Below are positions 53,605 through 64,000 of a stretch of 64,000 nt of DNA, in pieces (position 1 is the first letter of the stretch; every line of letters begins with the position of its first letter). The notes under the pieces were generated by a model. It was not told where the DNA came from. It was given only the letters and a program-made list of their open reading frames with translations, and did not search any database. The position numbers and the translations under genes were made by a program. Location of the stretch: positions 84,639,488-84,703,487 of the forward strand of contig NC_082692.2 in assembly GCF_949987515.2 (NCBI RefSeq), in the 5' to 3' direction. The stretch comes from Delphinus delphis (lineage: Eukaryota > Chordata > Mammalia > Artiodactyla > Delphinidae).

Positions 53605-54524
53605 AGGCAGGCATAACTAAGGAATGCATCTAGAAAAGCCAAACTACTGACCAACTAAACCTTGGAAATCCTGTACCATAAAACCATCCACCGCAATAGA
53701 TGAATTCTCAGTGAAAGCCTGCTGAATGCTCAGGAGGCCAAGAGGCTCCTGAGTCGTAAGGGTTAACTTGGTTGCCTTTAAAAAGAAAATGACACATGCA
53801 ATTTCCTTTTATCATAAAACAATGCATTTACTCTTTTCTGTATGTCTGTGAAAGGGCACGGCTTTCTGAGTGGAAAACAAAACAGAACTTGGTCACATGT
53901 TTATTTGCTTCAGCTACTCCCTTCCCCTTCTGATAAATAATCAAACATGCCATCCAGAAAAAACAAAACCAGCGAGCTGGGAAATTTGATGGTCATCAAA
54001 TAGACTGCGATACCAAGAAAAGCGGCCCACTGTTCCCACACTGAGTTTTTGGCCTCCACACCTACACTAACATCTGAGTAAATACCTCCAGTCACTCTTT
54101 CCATTTTCCCTGCAATTACTCCTACTGTTATACAAATTGTCCTTAAGGCAGTCGCAAACATAATTTTCTTTTCTTGCAAAGTAGAACAACTTCTGAATCT
54201 GAAAAAAGCCAGCCTAGCAAGAGCGATACACACATATGTATATACACTTACCTATTTTATTTATTGAAATGCTTCTTCCATGACAGGTGGGGGACAATGA
54301 CAGAGCCTGTTTCTTTCTCTATTCTAATAGATGGTTGAGTGAGACGCCGAAATTGAAGTATATTTAGTCTGGGGACTAACAAACAAGGTTTAGAGTAATA
54401 ACAATTCCCTTCAGATCAAAAGAGCTAATTTTCTACTTCCTGTCTATTCCCTGACCAGTATACAGTGAAGAAGAAAAAAAAATTAGCACCTGGCTTACCA
54501 ATTATACTGAAGCTGGTTGGGTCA

Positions 54525-54570
54525 GGGTTGGGGGAGGGGTGTGGGGAGAGGGGAGGGGGGCCAGAGGGAC
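54525..54570 (+). other. Potential G-quadruplex tract
   Basis: The plus strand carries at least six G-runs of 3-6 within about 45 bp (including 'gggttgggggaggggtgtgg' and 'ggggagggggg'). Such spacing fits the intramolecular G-quadruplex pattern. The G-rich strand is the FOXP1 template strand; function is not shown. Confidence 0.6.
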
Positions 54571-55941
54571 GTCCACAGCAGACAGGAAAAGGTGGAACCC
54601 TTGAAAAAAAAATGTCAAACCATGAGTTGAAAAAGTCATTTCAAGAGAAAGGACCCAAGGGGCAACCACATCACTCCTCGGCACAGAGAGAAGCGAGCAG
54701 CCCGGGTTCGAGGGCTTTCCCTGCCATCCTAATTATCCACAATGAGCATTTTGAAAAGACCCTTCCAACATCAAAGTTAACAACCATCTCGGAAAGTGAG
54801 GCGGGCTTTCTCTTTCTTTTTTTGCAGCCCACTCAGTTTAAACAATACTAATATGAATGGCATAATGACCGTGCTTGTTTCAGCAGTCTGACTTTTATTG
54901 GCATGAAATTGGTACAAATATTATCAAGACCGATTCACAAACGATGATGGGGTCGTGATGCATACATGGAGGACAATCCTGCAGATGCAGAATTACCAAG
55001 CCACCAACCCTGCACCCTCTCACTCCTGGTGATAACAGGAAGGAAAAGAAGGCGACACAAAACAAGCTCACAAAGAAGCAGAGCGAGGTTCTAATCTCCG
55101 TTCAAGCTCCTAAACCGGTCCTGACGACACACGGCTGCTGACTTAGCTGAGACCATCCGGAGACACGTTTGAAAGCAAGAGTGAAGTAACAAGGAGTTAG
55201 AACGAACCGGTCCTCTCAAAGCTCTAAAAAGAAAAACGTCTTTGATGGAAGGGGAGGGGGTCAGAAAGAGCAGTAAGTAAGTTGGATCATCTTATTTTGC
55301 CCTTCAGAGAATGTCTGCGCAGGAGGAGATCCTTAGTTTTAAAAGTTTATTAACCCAGCGAAAATGTTCTATTTTTTTTTCCTCTGGACACTTACAGAGA
55401 AAATGAAGAGTTTGATCGAGAAAGCTCGCACTGTCTGCCCTTGGATTTCCGTCTTCTTGCTGTAGATGGGTTCTGGCTGTTTCTGTGAAGCGGGGTTGCC
55501 GAATGGTAAAAAAGATGTTTGAATAAACAGGAAGTCCTGTGCGACTGAAGCACACTCGAGGAGAAAACACACTGGAACATTGCCCTTTGTAGGCAACTTA
55601 AGGGACGCTTGCCTCCACGGTAGCTGCCTGGGCTCTCACTAAATGACAAAGAAACCACAAGAATTCCTCAAGTAATTCTTCACTTTCAAAGTTGAAAGAT
55701 CAGTTGGAGCTTGGAGGTAATTTTCAAAGTTGCATTTAGCACTTAAAGAAATCTATTCAGGCTACACTGTATCTAAATCATCCCAGGTCTGCAAGCAAGG
55801 ACACGGCATCAGAAGTGTGCCGGGGCTAGACCAAGCCCTAGCCAAACACAGCTCATACACGCAGACAAATACATACCGACAGGGTTTTGGGCAGCCTGCT
55901 CTTGAGATATTTTTGTGGTGACATTAACATAGGCAGGATGC

Positions 55942-55943
55942 TT

Positions 55944-55975
<32 letters not shown>
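55942..55975 (+). repeat. T22A12 inverted homopolymer
   Basis: A run of 22 T passes directly into 12 A, so each strand could form a simple hairpin of up to 12 pairs. Confidence 0.9.
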
Positions 55976-55976
<1 letters not shown>

Positions 55977-56299
55977 GGAAGAAAGAAAATTCCGATTCTG
56001 CAGACTTTAGAGGATTTTGTCACATGTATTTTTAAAGAACACATCGCCTGCATTCCAAGGATATGCCCCTGAGCTTGCTTTTGCTGCTTTTCCTTTTCTC
56101 TGCAATCAACCAAACTACCTGTTTAGCTTGAGACGCCTAGCTTGCCTACCTGAACACTCCTGAAGCCACCCCAAACTAATTATCGAAGTCCTGTCTTCCG
56201 TCACCTGAGTGAACTTGACAGATACTGTAAGGAAAAGTGAACTGCTGAAGACAGAGAAGTCAGCTTGAAAAACAGGATGAAGAGTTGAACAGCCAAATT

Positions 56300-56341
56300 C
56301 AAAAAAAAAAAAAAAAAAAAAAGAGAAAAGAAAAGAAAAGA
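56300..56341 (+). repeat. Poly-A followed by (AAAAG)n
   Basis: An A run of more than 20 followed by about four AAAAG units; no SINE body is recognisable next to it. Confidence 0.85.
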
Positions 56342-57471
56342 TAAAGGGGGAGGCGGAGGAGGAAGAAAAAGGATTCCTTCTGAAAATGCACTGCTGCTGT
56401 GGCAATGTTCTTCTGCCATCGAAGCAACTGATTTGTCGTGGAGCATGGAATGCTGGACTGTCTGTCATCCAGGTGCTAATACTCGGCTAAAATAACTCAT
56501 TGGGAACTGTCAGTAGGATGTTTACATAGGCCCCAATCTTTTCTTCAGAGAAGGAAATTTTTTACTGGAATTCATCTTCTTTTGATCTCACATTCAAAGC
56601 AACGGCAGCTTGATAGACATTCAAGTCTGAAAGCAAATCCAGACGCTGAAGATAAACCGCCAGAATATGACAGGCAGAAGCATCTAAAGCTTATAAAAAC
56701 CAAGAGAACAGCATGTCGCCTGAGTATTACAATAGCAGAAATCAAGAGACATATTAGGTGGAACTGATCAGCCACAAAAACAGTTCAAAAGGCAGATCAG
56801 AGAAACAGAGGACGAGGCTAGGAGGGAAGAAAAAAAAAAAGGAAAGATCTGGTTTACTGCCTCACCTCCCTTCTGAGCCCGGCAGCTTTTAGATGCCTGC
56901 CTCTCCACTTTTAGAAGGGGTAGAGTATCCAATTCAAATGTTCCTGTCTAACTCAGCCAGCCTAGTTATAAACGCTGCAAATGACTTCCTAGCAATGCAT
57001 TTCTAAGGGGCGAGGGAAAAAGGCAGACCTTCACCTGTCTCAGTGTCCAGCATGCAACATTTTATTAGCAGCCCCTGCATCTGCTCTGTCATGTAGTTTC
57101 AAAAGGCACATAGCCTGGGCGCCGTGCAAGTGGGTGGCAGGAAACCCAGTCCTCAACAGAAGAGCTCTAAGTGGTTCGAGACGGGGCTAGAGACTTCTGA
57201 GCAAGTCCAGTTCCCTAAAAATGGCTAATTACTAATTGAACACAAATGCTCCAGCCTCAGTCGCACAGATAGATGAGTTCAGGGCGATGGACAGAAAACT
57301 GCGCAATACCTCCTCACTTTGAAGTCATCTAAGGCAATTTCATAAAGGAATTATTCCAAGAACTTTCTTAGAGGCACACAATTATTTCTTTTAAAAATAA
57401 GCCACTTATTCTAATTAAAGTCAGTGTGTCGAATGAAAAAGTGATTCTCCCAACAAGTTTGTACTTAGAGC

Positions 57472-57486
57472 TGTTTGTTAATAAAC
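57472..57486. promoter_or_regulatory. Palindromic forkhead-like site
   Basis: TGTTTGTTAATAAAC holds two inverted forkhead-type half sites (TGTTTGT forward, and GTTTATT on the other strand) sharing a central TTAA. FOXP proteins bind TGTTTAC/TATTT-like cores, often as dimers. The match is clear; use by FOXP1 itself is inference. Confidence 0.35.
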
Positions 57487-58177
57487 GCTGAATGTGAACA
57501 GGCAGCATCAGGTTAAAGGGCAAGGGAATTCCACATTATAATTTAGCCTGCAGTTACTCCTGACTGCAGACACCTCCTGGGAGCACAGAGCCAGATCATT
57601 CCTGCAGCACCCTCGGATTTTGAAAATCAGCCCCTCCCCCCATTTCTGCGTAATAACCCAACAGTGCAATGTGGATTTAAAAATCTACTAACCAATTTTA
57701 AAAGCTGTAATCAGTTTAGGGTTTGCCTCATGCAAACAAGATTCCTGGGTAGCTAAGTTACACATGTGAAAAACAAACAAAACAAACAAACACAACACAA
57801 ACCCTTCCGGATTCTGAGCCGATTTTGTAAAAGGCATCTTCGGTCACGCTTACATAGCTGTCTGATGTGCTAAGCTGATCATCTGTCTTTAAACGGTACT
57901 AGTTCAATATATGAAAGTTGCCACTACTCTTCTCCAAGCTAAAAAAATAAATTAAAAGTTGCTTTCAATACTTACTCCCAAAGTCTGCCAACTAAATATT
58001 CTACGTTGCTGTAATGGTTCCATTTACCCAAAACAGGGAGGTTTACCATGTAAAGCGGAATGCAAATTCCTTTATATATTATAAAATACATTCTTCCTCT
58101 GCAAAGAATGCTGTCACTCCCATGGTGAGACACGGAGGAGGAACGCTCCATTTCTCACAGCCATTAAAAGTCTTTTT

Positions 58178-58427
58178 AAAAAATCTGCCATGTAGGGGCT
58201 TCCCTGGTGGCGCAGTGGTTGAGAGTCCGCCTGCCGATGCAGGGTATACGTGGGTTCGTGCCCCGGTCCGGGAGGATCCCGCATGCCGCGCGGAGCGGCT
58301 GGGCCCGTGAGCCATGGCCACTGGGCCTGCGCGTCCGGAGCCTGTGCTCCGCAGTGGGAGAGGCCACAACAGTGAGAGGCCCGCATACTGGGAAAAAAAA
58401 AAAAAAAAAAAAAAAATCTGCCATGTA
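58178..58427 (+). mobile_element. CHR SINE, young copy with perfect 17-bp target-site duplication
   Basis: The duplication AAAAAATCTGCCATGTA is identical at 58178-58194 and 58411-58427. The body has the usual head and A box, a small insertion just before the B box (reading 'gggtatacgtgggttcg') and an extra CG in 'ccgcgcggagcgg'. The A tail is more than 20 nt. The perfect duplication and A tail suggest a recent insertion. ORFs 58014-58504 crossing it are SINE-derived. Confidence 0.95.
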
Positions 58428-61400
58428 TAAAGACCTTCATTAGTATAATTAAATGACTGTTGGGGTGGGTTTTTTTTTGATATAAACAACTTTTGATCTG
58501 TCATTTAAAAACCTCATAATATCATTAAAGAGCTACCATTTTTAAAAGAGAAATTGTCTGCTTAGGACCATGGAAGAAGAGTAGCCATGCTCTGGGCCGC
58601 TTCCTCTCTCTCCCTTTTAGACTTCTCCTGGACTTGAATGTCACCACAGACCTTGAATCCTTGAATGTGAAATGGCTTCACGCTAATTGCTCTAATTGCT
58701 TGAAGATGTGCAGGCAGGTGAAACCTGATCCCTGTGGCTATTGTAGAGACCAAGAACAACACTGGAATGTTTACACAGTAGTTTGATTTTCGTAGACAGA
58801 AGGGCTGAGTTTCAGACAGCAAAAACACAGCTAATAGGTGACCCCTTTATGTAGTCCTCCTTTAAAAAAAAAAAAAAAAAAGACACACAACAAAAAACAA
58901 TTTCATGTTCTAAAAGGCAGTGTCCTAAATGCCAAGGTTATTTGCTTGACTCTTGGAGTGAGTATGCCGTGCGTTGCACCTGACATTTATACCCGAAACT
59001 CTACCCCGGACACATTTTTTTTTTCTTTTTACCTTAAAACAAAAAAGCACTTTATATGTCAGTCACCTTACAAACAGATTAGGACTGTATGGTATTTCCA
59101 AATAAGTGCCTTCATTTAAATTTTAAATTGAATATTTTCCACCTACCGCAAAACTCCTTGTCCCTTAAAGGAGAAGCCTGGTACCTCCTCGTTTACTCCT
59201 TTGGTTCTTCTGCTCCCCCACCCCCACCCCCATTTATGGAACTCCTGACCCTTGTACATTCCTGGATTGCACTTAAAGTTGAATCCAAACCCTCTCATGT
59301 TGGTGCTTAGGACAAATATGTATCCTTTTGGTGCCTTTTTTCTTTGTAACCGTGTGGGACTGTGGTCTGCTTCTCATCTAGAGGGAAAGGCAGCCAGGGG
59401 AGTGGCTGACATAGTTATTCAATGACAGTGGCCATTCTCCCTGGATATTTTAATGAATTGAGATGGATACAGAGGTCTGACAATGGCTCCCCAGAGCCCT
59501 CTCTTAACAGAGCACAAATGTAACCAATGCTGGACAGAAAATAAACTGCAGCAAGACCAAGATAAAAATACAACAGCACCTACAAGGCGTCATTAACAAA
59601 AGGAAACCCACGCAGGTCAGGGGTAGGCTTAGACAGGTGTCGAGATACACACATACATCCAGGAGTGTTTCATACAGAGCCATGGAAACACTGGGAAACA
59701 GGAACTAAGAATTAAACACGTTTTACAGAATATCACAAAACAAAGAACTGATTTTAAGGTTAAGCTGGGCAATTAAAAGCAATAGATATACCTTGTAAAA
59801 AAGAACAGAGAAGTAGGGAACACCCCACACAGCTGGAAGGCACTGTCTAATGGCTGCTCTCTAAGTTACGCTGTGTATCAACTTCTGATAATGAAATAAA
59901 AAAGGCGGAAGAAAGGGTGGCGGGGAGTCCTTTTAAAGCTGTGAAAACGCTTCAGTTACATAAGCTAAGTAATAAATATAGGAGCTTCCACTGCCCAGAC
60001 TATTTGTCCCCAAACGCTGAAAGACAAAGTGATGAAACAAAAACAGCTGGCTACAGAACAACCTTGCAAATCACAGCCGCCTGACATACATTTAGAGACA
60101 CTCATACCTTGTTTTCAAAAGTTACAATCTCCTATTAAGAAGTAATGCTTCCTTCTCTGAAAAAGGAGGGGACAAGTAACCATTTATCCGCTTAAAGATT
60201 GAGTATAAACTAGTCCAAGCCAGTGAGAGGAACGCGGAGGGAAAAAGTAAACAGGCCCTCACCCCCCTACCCCCAAAATAGTTCCCCTTTGAAAGCGCCA
60301 TGCAGTCAGTGCCTGGTACCAAGGGCTGCCCCGTTCGTTGGAGGGGTCAGGAAAGCTATGCTAAACCGACAGGTTCCGTTTACAGCAGGCCAGAACTTTG
60401 TTTGGATATACTGGCCTTGCTCCCCGCCAGCTTAACAACAGATGGCTAGAAAACTTTCATTATGCTGCACAGGACTGAACTGCAAACAATCCAGGAAACT
60501 GTGAAAAGTTTAACTCCCTCGAAACCAATGTGCCAAACCAGGACCTGCCCAGAGGACTGTGGAAGTGATGGTTAAAACAAGGGCGCTTGCTAACTGCCCA
60601 AGTCAACTCAGGCACCATTCCAGACGCCGGAAGAGCAGCGACCCGCCCAAGTCTTGAGTTTAACTGTTCAAAGCCCAGACCTTAAAAGGAGTTGTAGTGA
60701 CGGTCCCTTCTTTTTTTCTTTCCCTAAAAATGTACTGTCAGACTTTCCCTCGCCTTGGGAGAAAGAAGATCTTCCTCCAGACAGTTCCCAAGCTCCCTTC
60801 CTGCTTTCCTTCCCTCTGGAAATCGGGAGGATGAGGCCGAATAGTCTCGTTCTAACACCCAGATTTAAATACGATTTATCCAAATCTGTCTATAATTTAA
60901 ATATTCATTAAACTGATTCAATCACATGAACCCTAATATCTCCTAATGCTGCAAGACAGGTTATAAATGTACCTTCAAAGGTTTAATTCAATTGGCAGTC
61001 TGAGAGGTCTTATCACTGGAAATGTGTTATTTTCATATTATTCGAGAAACGAACAAATGCATTTTCCACAGATGTATTTGAGAAGCTAGCCTTTCCGGTT
61101 ATTGAAAGAAAATTGTGTTTATGACTCCTTTAGCATAGTGTAAACTCATAAACGTCAACAGAGAGTACAAGGAAAACTGTCAACTAAATATTGTTTCCTT
61201 CATGAGCTGTTCTTCCAAGTCAATTATGCCTTTCAACTTCTGGGGCATTGTATGATAAACTGGCAGTAAAAATCATTCACATTAATATACCATGGTGCCT
61301 CGCCTGCAAAAGGTAATTAAAGAAGTAAATGACTCATAAGAATAGACATATTAGCTGCAAAATGAAAGGCAACTGAGCTGCCACATAAAAATATGTACCA

Positions 61401-61659
61401 TTAAGATATTGCATTTTCATATTCCTGTAATCAGCTTCAGTAGACTAATGCTTATTTAATCCAGTTCTGTGCTAAGTCCATCAACAACTGTTTTTCGCTG
61501 TTTTCTCCTTGACTGAACATTACGAGAGCAGGTTTGGAATAAATACTGCAATGAGGTTTTTGCATCCTCAGTTGAAGAACAGGTTTTTATATTTTAAAAT
61601 CTGTTTCTCTCTCTCTGAGAAATACAACGTTAAAAAAAATTACTGGTGGAGAAAAAAGT
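58428..61659. other. Repeat-poor intron, candidate regulatory DNA at 60.9-61.6 kb
   Basis: Only A/T homopolymers (58863, 59013) are recognised. 60900-61600 is AT-rich with 'ggtaattaaagaagtaaatg' and 'tgcttatttaatccag' and no repeat, a pattern often seen in conserved developmental introns. Confidence 0.4.
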
Positions 61660-61725
61660 ATATATAAATTATATTATATAAAAATATATAGTATATTATT
61701 ATTATATAAAAATATATTTAGATAT
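61660..61725 (+). repeat. AT-rich low-complexity tract
   Basis: Repeated TATATAAAAATATAT elements, almost no G or C. Confidence 0.85.
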
Positions 61726-63929
61726 GTCTCCTAGCTAGACATGTCTCTTCAAATGGCAGGACATTTCAGGGAAATAATATTTGGTTCCACATTCGCTGTT
61801 TCTGACCCAGACCATTACCAGCACAGGGGATATGGTGTCAGGCCTTTACTTGCCAAATCTCTGCTGCCTTTTTGAAGTGCTCCCTTTTACTGATATTAAC
61901 AATGTCTTCCATTAACACGAGCAGAAGGAAGGCAGTTCATCCTCCGGCAGAGGTGGAAAGAGAAGGCAGGAAAGGAGGAGGGAGATGGCAGGTGGGGAGG
62001 CAGGAGAGGACCCCAGACTTGCCTAGTGGCCCCTGCGTTTTCTTCCTTCCAAACGGTTATCCACCTGACTGGATAGAATCTTCTGGAAGACACGCGACTG
62101 CCCCTCAAATTAGGTGCTCCAACTTTCCATTCTCTGGTTTCTGAACTGACGTTTGGCTGTATTCTTCCCATCCTTCATTTCAGAGTTCCCTCGCCAGGCC
62201 AGCCCACCCACAGGAAAGCATCACCTAGGCGGTCTGAGCGTTTTCACTCAAGTTGCTCACCTCCCCGCTTCTGAAACCCTGATCTTGACCAGTGAGATGA
62301 GTCCACCGTTTGCACTATTCATATTTCTCGGAACGTTTAGATGCATTGAGTTTCCTGGAGGCTAAGAAATTCCTGTTCTTGTTGTGGAAATTAGGCCTCT
62401 TTCTTGATGACCAATGCGGGCCTGAGGCTTTGCCAGTTCAGTTTGGGAGTTCTGGCTTTCAAAACTCTTGCAATGGCTCCGGTGTTAATGCCAGCAATGA
62501 GAATCAGCCTATAAAACATTAGGATACCTGTCTCCTATCATGGTTGCCAGCAATCTCTCACTTTCAATAACATCTAAAGGCATCTAGATGGGGTCCTCTA
62601 ATTGATCAAAAAATCCAAGAGAGATTCCTGACCTCTGTTTTTTTTTTTTTTTTAAATCATAGGTTTTCAACAAAGGCAAAGTTCTAGATTTCTACACAAG
62701 TTGCACCTTCGCCCCTTCTCTCCTGCGAGTACAGAAATTTCCAAGGCTTTAAAACTCAACGGTAGCCAGCCGGGTCCTCAAGGACAGGCCAGGATGTGAG
62801 GATGGTCCTACAAGGACCCTCTCCTGCTTATTTATCTTTGTAACAGTTCTCAGAACTGCCGAGAGCCCCCTAGATTTAGGCTGGATCTTTCCTTGTAACG
62901 TATCAGTGCTTCAACGTTTGAGCACACATCACTTGGAACCACAATTAATGAGCTCTAGTCCTTTTCCTAATTAAGGAACAAAGGTTCCTGTGTGCACACA
63001 CACATGGAAAGAGAAGAGAAGGCTTCTAATTGCTTCAAAATGGGATTTTTCATATTTAGAAACATAATGGCATCGGGAAAGAAGAGCATTTCCAACATCC
63101 TTTACAAATAAGGCTTTACAAAATACTGTTAGCTGTTCATAATACATCCCTATCAAAAATGGAAAGTTATGAATACCGTACATGTAACCTTTGTCTTCAC
63201 ATGAATTAACCTATAGGTACGAATACAATGATACAGGAATTAGTTCTTAAAAATACACTAAAAAAAAAAAAGAAAGAAAAAAAAAAGGCCCCTCTCTGAA
63301 GAAAGGAAGGCGAGAAGGCAGCTCCTTGGAGTCTGATATTCCTCAGACCTTAGCAGATTAGGATTCAAACATGTAATTAAGAAAGATAACCCCAGTTTTT
63401 ATAGTAATTAGGGGCTGTGGGAAATAGGATACTCTCTCTCCAAAGTGTTACAAATACACCACGCTTCTAAATAACCTGCAATGCTTGGAAAGAAGACTCA
63501 CTACCAAGGGCATAGCTGCTCTCAGTGAGGGAACAGTAAATGACAGACTGGCGTTCAAGTCCATTAGCTGCTATGTGAGAGCAGCGCATTCACTAGCACG
63601 CGACCTGTGAAAAAATCTTAGATCTCTTTAAATCTTTGAATTGGATTACTGCATTAATTCTTAAGAACTGCAATCCTTCAACCAAGTCAAATTACCCTCA
63701 TTAACAGTGGAAAAACTGCCTCTGCAATAAGTTTAAGAAAAAAGATATTTATTACCTATAATCACTTTCAGATACTTCACCTAGAAATATGATGAATGTA
63801 GGCTAACCACTCTGAAAACGGTGGTATCCTGCTTTCGCATGTCACTTTCAGATTAAAAATAAAAATGAAAGCGTGTGCATGGTGTTAACATTTATTTTTA
63901 AATCGACAGGACATTTCCTTTTATTATAA
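61726..63929. other. Repeat-poor intron at the right edge
   Basis: Poly-T at 62637-62653 and poly-A at 63259-63287 only. TAATTA-like motifs occur near 62969 and 63375-63410. No exon recognised. Confidence 0.45.
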
Positions 63930-64000
63930 TAACGCTCTGATAAGAAGTGAATAGTCCCATTTTACAGGAGAGGAAACCGAGGGGCATGCACAGAGATACT
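63930..64000 (-). mobile_element. MIR fragment cut by the window end
   Basis: 'cattttacaggagaggaaac' followed by 'cagagatact' is a reverse MIR core that continues past the window. Confidence 0.6.

Larger units (their letters stand above)
53605..58177. other. Long repeat-poor intron block
   Basis: About 4.6 kb with no interspersed repeat I can name, only homopolymers (55.95, 56.3, 56.83 kb) and the G-rich tract at 54.53 kb. Contains a forkhead-like palindrome (57472-57486) and several AATTA motifs (57.22-57.42 kb). It could hold regulatory elements or an alternative first exon; no splice-supported exon was found. Confidence 0.45.

Noticed and set aside
55300..56480. Overlapping minus-strand ORFs (88-117 aa) as alternative FOXP1 first exons
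   Set aside because: They lack recognisable FOXP sequence, run through homopolymers, and have no convincing start or splice context; alternative transcription here remains untested.
58195..58300. tRNA-like A and B boxes suggesting a tRNA gene (also in the other SINEs)
   Set aside because: The promoter boxes belong to tRNA-derived SINEs; there is no complete cloverleaf tRNA, and A tails and duplications flank them.

Overview
The window is vertebrate nuclear DNA and almost certainly comes from a cetacean (whale or dolphin). The main evidence is a set of tRNA-derived CHR-type SINEs starting with the typical cetacean 'cttccctggtggcgcagtgg' head, several with nearly intact target-site duplications. 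The LINE-1 3' ends are of cetartiodactyl type, and the rest of the repeats are ordinary mammalian MIR, L2, hAT/Charlie, Tigger and MLT1 copies. A sister lineage such as hippopotamus cannot be excluded from sequence alone.

Only one protein-coding exon can be supported: 37436-37534 on the minus strand. It is 99 bp, phase 0 at both ends, and encodes 33 residues ([10 protein letters not shown], six glutamines, then [17 protein letters not shown]). This is the N-terminal glutamine-rich segment of the forkhead transcription factor FOXP1. It is flanked by a pyrimidine-rich acceptor and a weak donor followed by a long U-rich tract. The rest of the window is two large FOXP1 introns: at least 26.4 kb upstream of the exon (37535-64000) and at least 37.4 kb downstream (1-37435). 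I found no sign of the neighbouring FOXP1 coding exons.

Layout: 1-12 kb is intron with old MIR/L2 fragments and a (CA)n tract. 12-23 kb holds a MER2/Tigger element split by an L1 tail, an MLT1 LTR, hAT elements, MER5A and a second Tigger. 23-34 kb holds MIRs, an hAT element and a repeat-poor block rich in TAATTA motifs. 34-45 kb holds three CHR-type SINEs, MER20 with an adjacent tandem duplication, the FOXP1 exon, an L1 tail, a (TG)n(GA)n tract and an hAT element. 45-52 kb holds three L1 pieces and MIRs. 52-64 kb holds two young CHR SINEs and long repeat-poor intron that may contain regulatory elements.

No operon, CRISPR array, complete mobile element with coding capacity, or undescribed gene system is visible. 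The points most worth checking are the splice architecture and glutamine run of the exon, the repeat-poor candidate enhancers (one with a palindromic forkhead-like site), the young SINE insertions as lineage markers, and the recent 101/87 bp tandem duplication spanning a GT repeat.
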